From Chitinophagaceae bacterium UBA1946 (lineage in GTDB: Bacteria; Bacteroidota; Bacteroidia; Chitinophagales; Chitinophagaceae), in assembly GCA_002336815.1 (NCBI GenBank), contig DDEU01000008.1, positions 1-64,000 of the forward strand: 64,000 nucleotides of DNA, given 5' to 3'. How positions within the stretch are numbered: position 1 is the first letter of the stretch; each line of letters opens with the position of its first letter. A program made the position numbers and the translations under genes. Of this stretch, positions 61,968 to 64,000 are shown one piece after another. The notes beneath the pieces are model-generated. The model searched no databases. It saw nothing but the letters and a program-made list of their open reading frames with translations, and was not told where the DNA came from.

Positions 61968-63773
61968 ATGCGTATGGCTTCGTTGGGATTTACTTTTTAC
62001 AAATGGATGCGCCGGTTATTGGTGCTGATGCCATTTGTATTTTCACGTGCAGGTGCCCAGAATAAAACAGCGTGCAATGCTATTACGGCAGACATGAGGT
62101 TAATGGTGCGTTCCGTAAAGATCAATGCCCGCTGGATCTCCAAAGAACTGCAGCAGCAGGCAGAGCAGGTTGCAGGACTTGGGAAAATTTACGATCCAAT
62201 CAATATAAGCGCTGCACAAAACCTGGTGGAAGAAGCCTGCAGGAAGAACGAGGGCCAGTTTGAATTTCAGTTGTTGCAGGGTTCCACTTCGGTACTGGTA
62301 GTGAGGTCTGATGCCTGCATCATCACCGACAGTGCAGGAAAGCAGGAAGTAGCAGTCAGCATCAGTCCATTTTACCTCCGCATCGACCTGTTTAAACTTG
62401 GCAATAACATCCTCCCGGTTCCAAGAAGTTCCAAGCCCTCTTTTTACACACAGGTTCCTGCTGTTATCCGGGCTACCGCACCATTTGCAAGCCTGTACAA
62501 CGACAGGCGCTATGGCACCAGCATAGGCCTTTCTACCGCTACCGATCTTTTACATCTCCCGGGAAGGCAGGAAAAAAAAAGAAATACCAAATCGATGCAG
62601 ACCAATCTTGGTTTCACCGGCAAAAAATCTTTATCCAATTCCTTTTATCATATCGGGGGAACACTGGAATTGAATCACCCGCTTTACACCGACAGCAGCA
62701 TTGGCTGGAATGTGGGAGTGCAGTTTGAAAATGGTTTGTCGCCGATAGGAAATGTATCCGGCAAATACATTTACTGGAATTTAAATGCTGCAGTACAGGG
62801 AAATAGTAAATCAACACTGCTCAGTAAATATGTGATCGGAACGAATTTTACTTTTTCAAAAAACAGCAGTATCAACGTTCAAAACAGTGATCCATATAAT
62901 GAGAACAGGATCGGGCTTTTTGCATTGGCAGATGGCAGGCAGGGAAAAAGTTTTACGAGGTTGGGTTGTTGGTTCGCAGCTGCAATGCCGGGCAATAATT
63001 CCAGCCTGCACAATTACCAGCAATTGGTAACCCGGATCGGCAACTCCGTGTTCCTGGGTTCCGGCCATAACAGCGTGCTGGTTGAAACCATTGCAGGCGC
63101 TGGCTATACCTGGGGTACGGCACCGGGATACAACCAGTTTTTTGCCGGCAATACACAGCAGCGGTTTCTCTATGATCCTGTTATCAGCCTGCGCAATCAA
63201 ACCATGCAGAGTGGTCCCCTGTTAAGGAGTATCGGAGAAAAAGAAGGTGGGTTAGCAACAGGCAATACCAGCCAGGCGATGGACGGAGGCTCTTTCTGGC
63301 ACCTGAACCTGAATTTTTCCATCCCGGTAAAAAGCTGGGCCAGGCCTTTGATACCTGACATCGTTATTTCTGAAACGCCCAGGGTAACCACTTTGAGAAC
63401 GGCTTTAAAAGCACAGTCAGAAACAGCAAAGAATTTTATTTACGATGATCTGGTGAACAACCATGATTATCCTGACAATGATGAAACAGATAAGGTAGCT
63501 GCCGCAATTGTAGACAAAGACATACGGCCTGCGATCAATTATCTTGCCGACAGGGCAAATGTATATGCCATTAAACCACTGCTGCTGTTTGATGTATGCC
63601 GCATCAACGACCGGTTACTACCCGGGAAAACCTTTACTGCGGCAGGCCTTGGCCTCCAGTTAACAGTAGTGATCGCAAGGCTTGAACTTGGCTATATGCG
63701 TACCCTTTCGCCTGCTGACTATAAAACATCCGGCAATTTTTTTATTCACTTCGTACTACAAAATTTTTATTGA
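61968..63773 (+). CDS. Outer-membrane beta-barrel protein, unknown
   Basis: A 601-residue protein with a signal peptide (ending SRAGAQ; ATG at 62007 is an alternative start). The N-terminal 160 residues are mixed helical and beta. From about 180 the chain has many alternating strands (NLGFTGKKSLSNSFYHIGG, WNVGVQFENGLS, YIYWNLNAAVQG). It ends in the Omp85/surface-antigen-like pattern GLGLQLTVVIARLELGYMRT and a terminal aromatic pair (FVLQNFY), the signal recognised by the BAM machine. No POTRA repeats are evident. Function unknown; transport or secretion across the outer membrane is plausible. Confidence 0.7.
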   Translation: MRMASLGFTFYKWMRRLLVLMPFVFSRAGAQNKTACNAITADMRLMVRSVKINARWISKELQQQAEQVAGLGKIYDPINISAAQNLVEEACRKNEGQFEFQLLQGSTSVLVVRSDACIITDSAGKQEVAVSISPFYLRIDLFKLGNNILPVPRSSKPSFYTQVPAVIRATAPFASLYNDRRYGTSIGLSTATDLLHLPGRQEKKRNTKSMQTNLGFTGKKSLSNSFYHIGGTLELNHPLYTDSSIGWNVGVQFENGLSPIGNVSGKYIYWNLNAAVQGNSKSTLLSKYVIGTNFTFSKNSSINVQNSDPYNENRIGLFALADGRQGKSFTRLGCWFAAAMPGNNSSLHNYQQLVTRIGNSVFLGSGHNSVLVETIAGAGYTWGTAPGYNQFFAGNTQQRFLYDPVISLRNQTMQSGPLLRSIGEKEGGLATGNTSQAMDGGSFWHLNLNFSIPVKSWARPLIPDIVISETPRVTTLRTALKAQSETAKNFIYDDLVNNHDYPDNDETDKVAAAIVDKDIRPAINYLADRANVYAIKPLLLFDVCRINDRLLPGKTFTAAGLGLQLTVVIARLELGYMRTLSPADYKTSGNFFIHFVLQNFY

Positions 63774-63892
63774 TGCTGACGTCACTGTGCTGACGAAGAT
63801 CATCGGGTTGCCGTAAAACTTTTATTAGTTTTATATAACGATTGTAATAATCAGGTGGCGCATTTCTTGTACAAACGGTATAAAATATTATT

Positions 63893-64000
63893 ATGAAAAA
63901 CATACCGGCATGCAATGGCATGATTGCCTGCGTTAGTTTTATTTTTTCCACACTGTTGATTGCCTGCGGTGCTGCCCGGCAGGCAACGATCCCCATTACA
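63893..64000 (+). CDS. Predicted lipoprotein, N-terminal part (cut by window edge)
   Basis: Thirty-six codons from ATG at 63893 to the window end. The signal MKNIPACNGMIACVSFIFST is followed by LLIAC, a good lipobox, then GAARQATIPIT. The frame remains open. The rest of the gene is outside the window, so no family can be given. Confidence 0.6.
   Translation, partial: MKNIPACNGMIACVSFIFSTLLIACGAARQATIPIT

Overview
The window is a stretch of a Bacteroidota chromosome, most likely from the Chitinophagaceae or a close relative. Supporting signs are Bacteroidota promoter elements (TAnnTTTG, in one case with an upstream TTTG), very weak Shine-Dalgarno signals, many secreted proteins and lipoproteins, a type IX secretion (T9SS) sorting domain, a TonB receptor with an N-terminal carboxypeptidase-regulatory-like domain, a giant periplasmic-propeller histidine kinase, and families such as DUF2911 and DUF4394. 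The GC content is moderate. The assignment rests on gene content only. No rRNA, tRNA, CRISPR array, intact insertion sequence or prophage was seen.

Layout. 1-4.2 kb: the 3' end of secA, two small membrane proteins, a secreted transglutaminase-like protein and a parvulin. 4.3-9.4 kb: mostly exported proteins of unknown role (DUF2911-TPR, DUF4394 lipoprotein, a second transglutaminase-like protein that has lost its catalytic Cys and His), a YdeI-like protein and a DoxX protein, with two heptamer repeat arrays. 9.5-16.1 kb: metal and peroxide homeostasis, with a TonB receptor divergent from a DtxR/MntR regulator over a TTAGG-CAAA-CCTAA palindrome, a peroxiredoxin, and oxyR divergent from a catalase. 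16.3-26.9 kb: large secreted proteins, a four-gene operon (lipoprotein, membrane protein, histidine kinase, NarL-type regulator), and a lipoprotein plus a Cys-rich protein that share a duplicated leader. 27-33.4 kb: CNNM/CorC protein, PAP2 phosphatase, LtaS-like sulfatase, SurE operon. 33.7-36 kb: an HTH-S24 (LexA/CI-like) regulator with an excellent promoter, ssb, a small lipoprotein. 36.3-41.8 kb: an ATP/ADP-translocase-like membrane protein with a HEAT domain, paired with a cyclic-nucleotide-binding protein, then HD, YceI and Crp/Fnr genes. 41.9-48.6 kb: hybrid propeller sensor kinase, LytTR regulator and two overlapping genes for exported proteins. 48.6-52.8 kb: a molybdenum cofactor cluster (MoeB-like with rhodanese, MOSC, MoaC-MogA/MoaB fusion, MoeA). 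52.8-61 kb: a bacterial alpha-2-macroglobulin with thioester and its usual partner PBP1C. 61.5-64 kb: unknown genes, a probable outer-membrane beta-barrel and the start of a lipoprotein.

The most unusual points are several intergenic arrays all built on a 7-bp period, a probable pseudoenzyme transglutaminase, a LexA-like regulator with visible cleavage-site and Ser/Lys residues, a split transporter/HEAT + cNMP-binding pair with a promoter almost touching its start codon, and a ChW-like Cys-rich protein sharing a duplicated leader with its neighbour. No single gene set stands out as a wholly new defence or mobile system.
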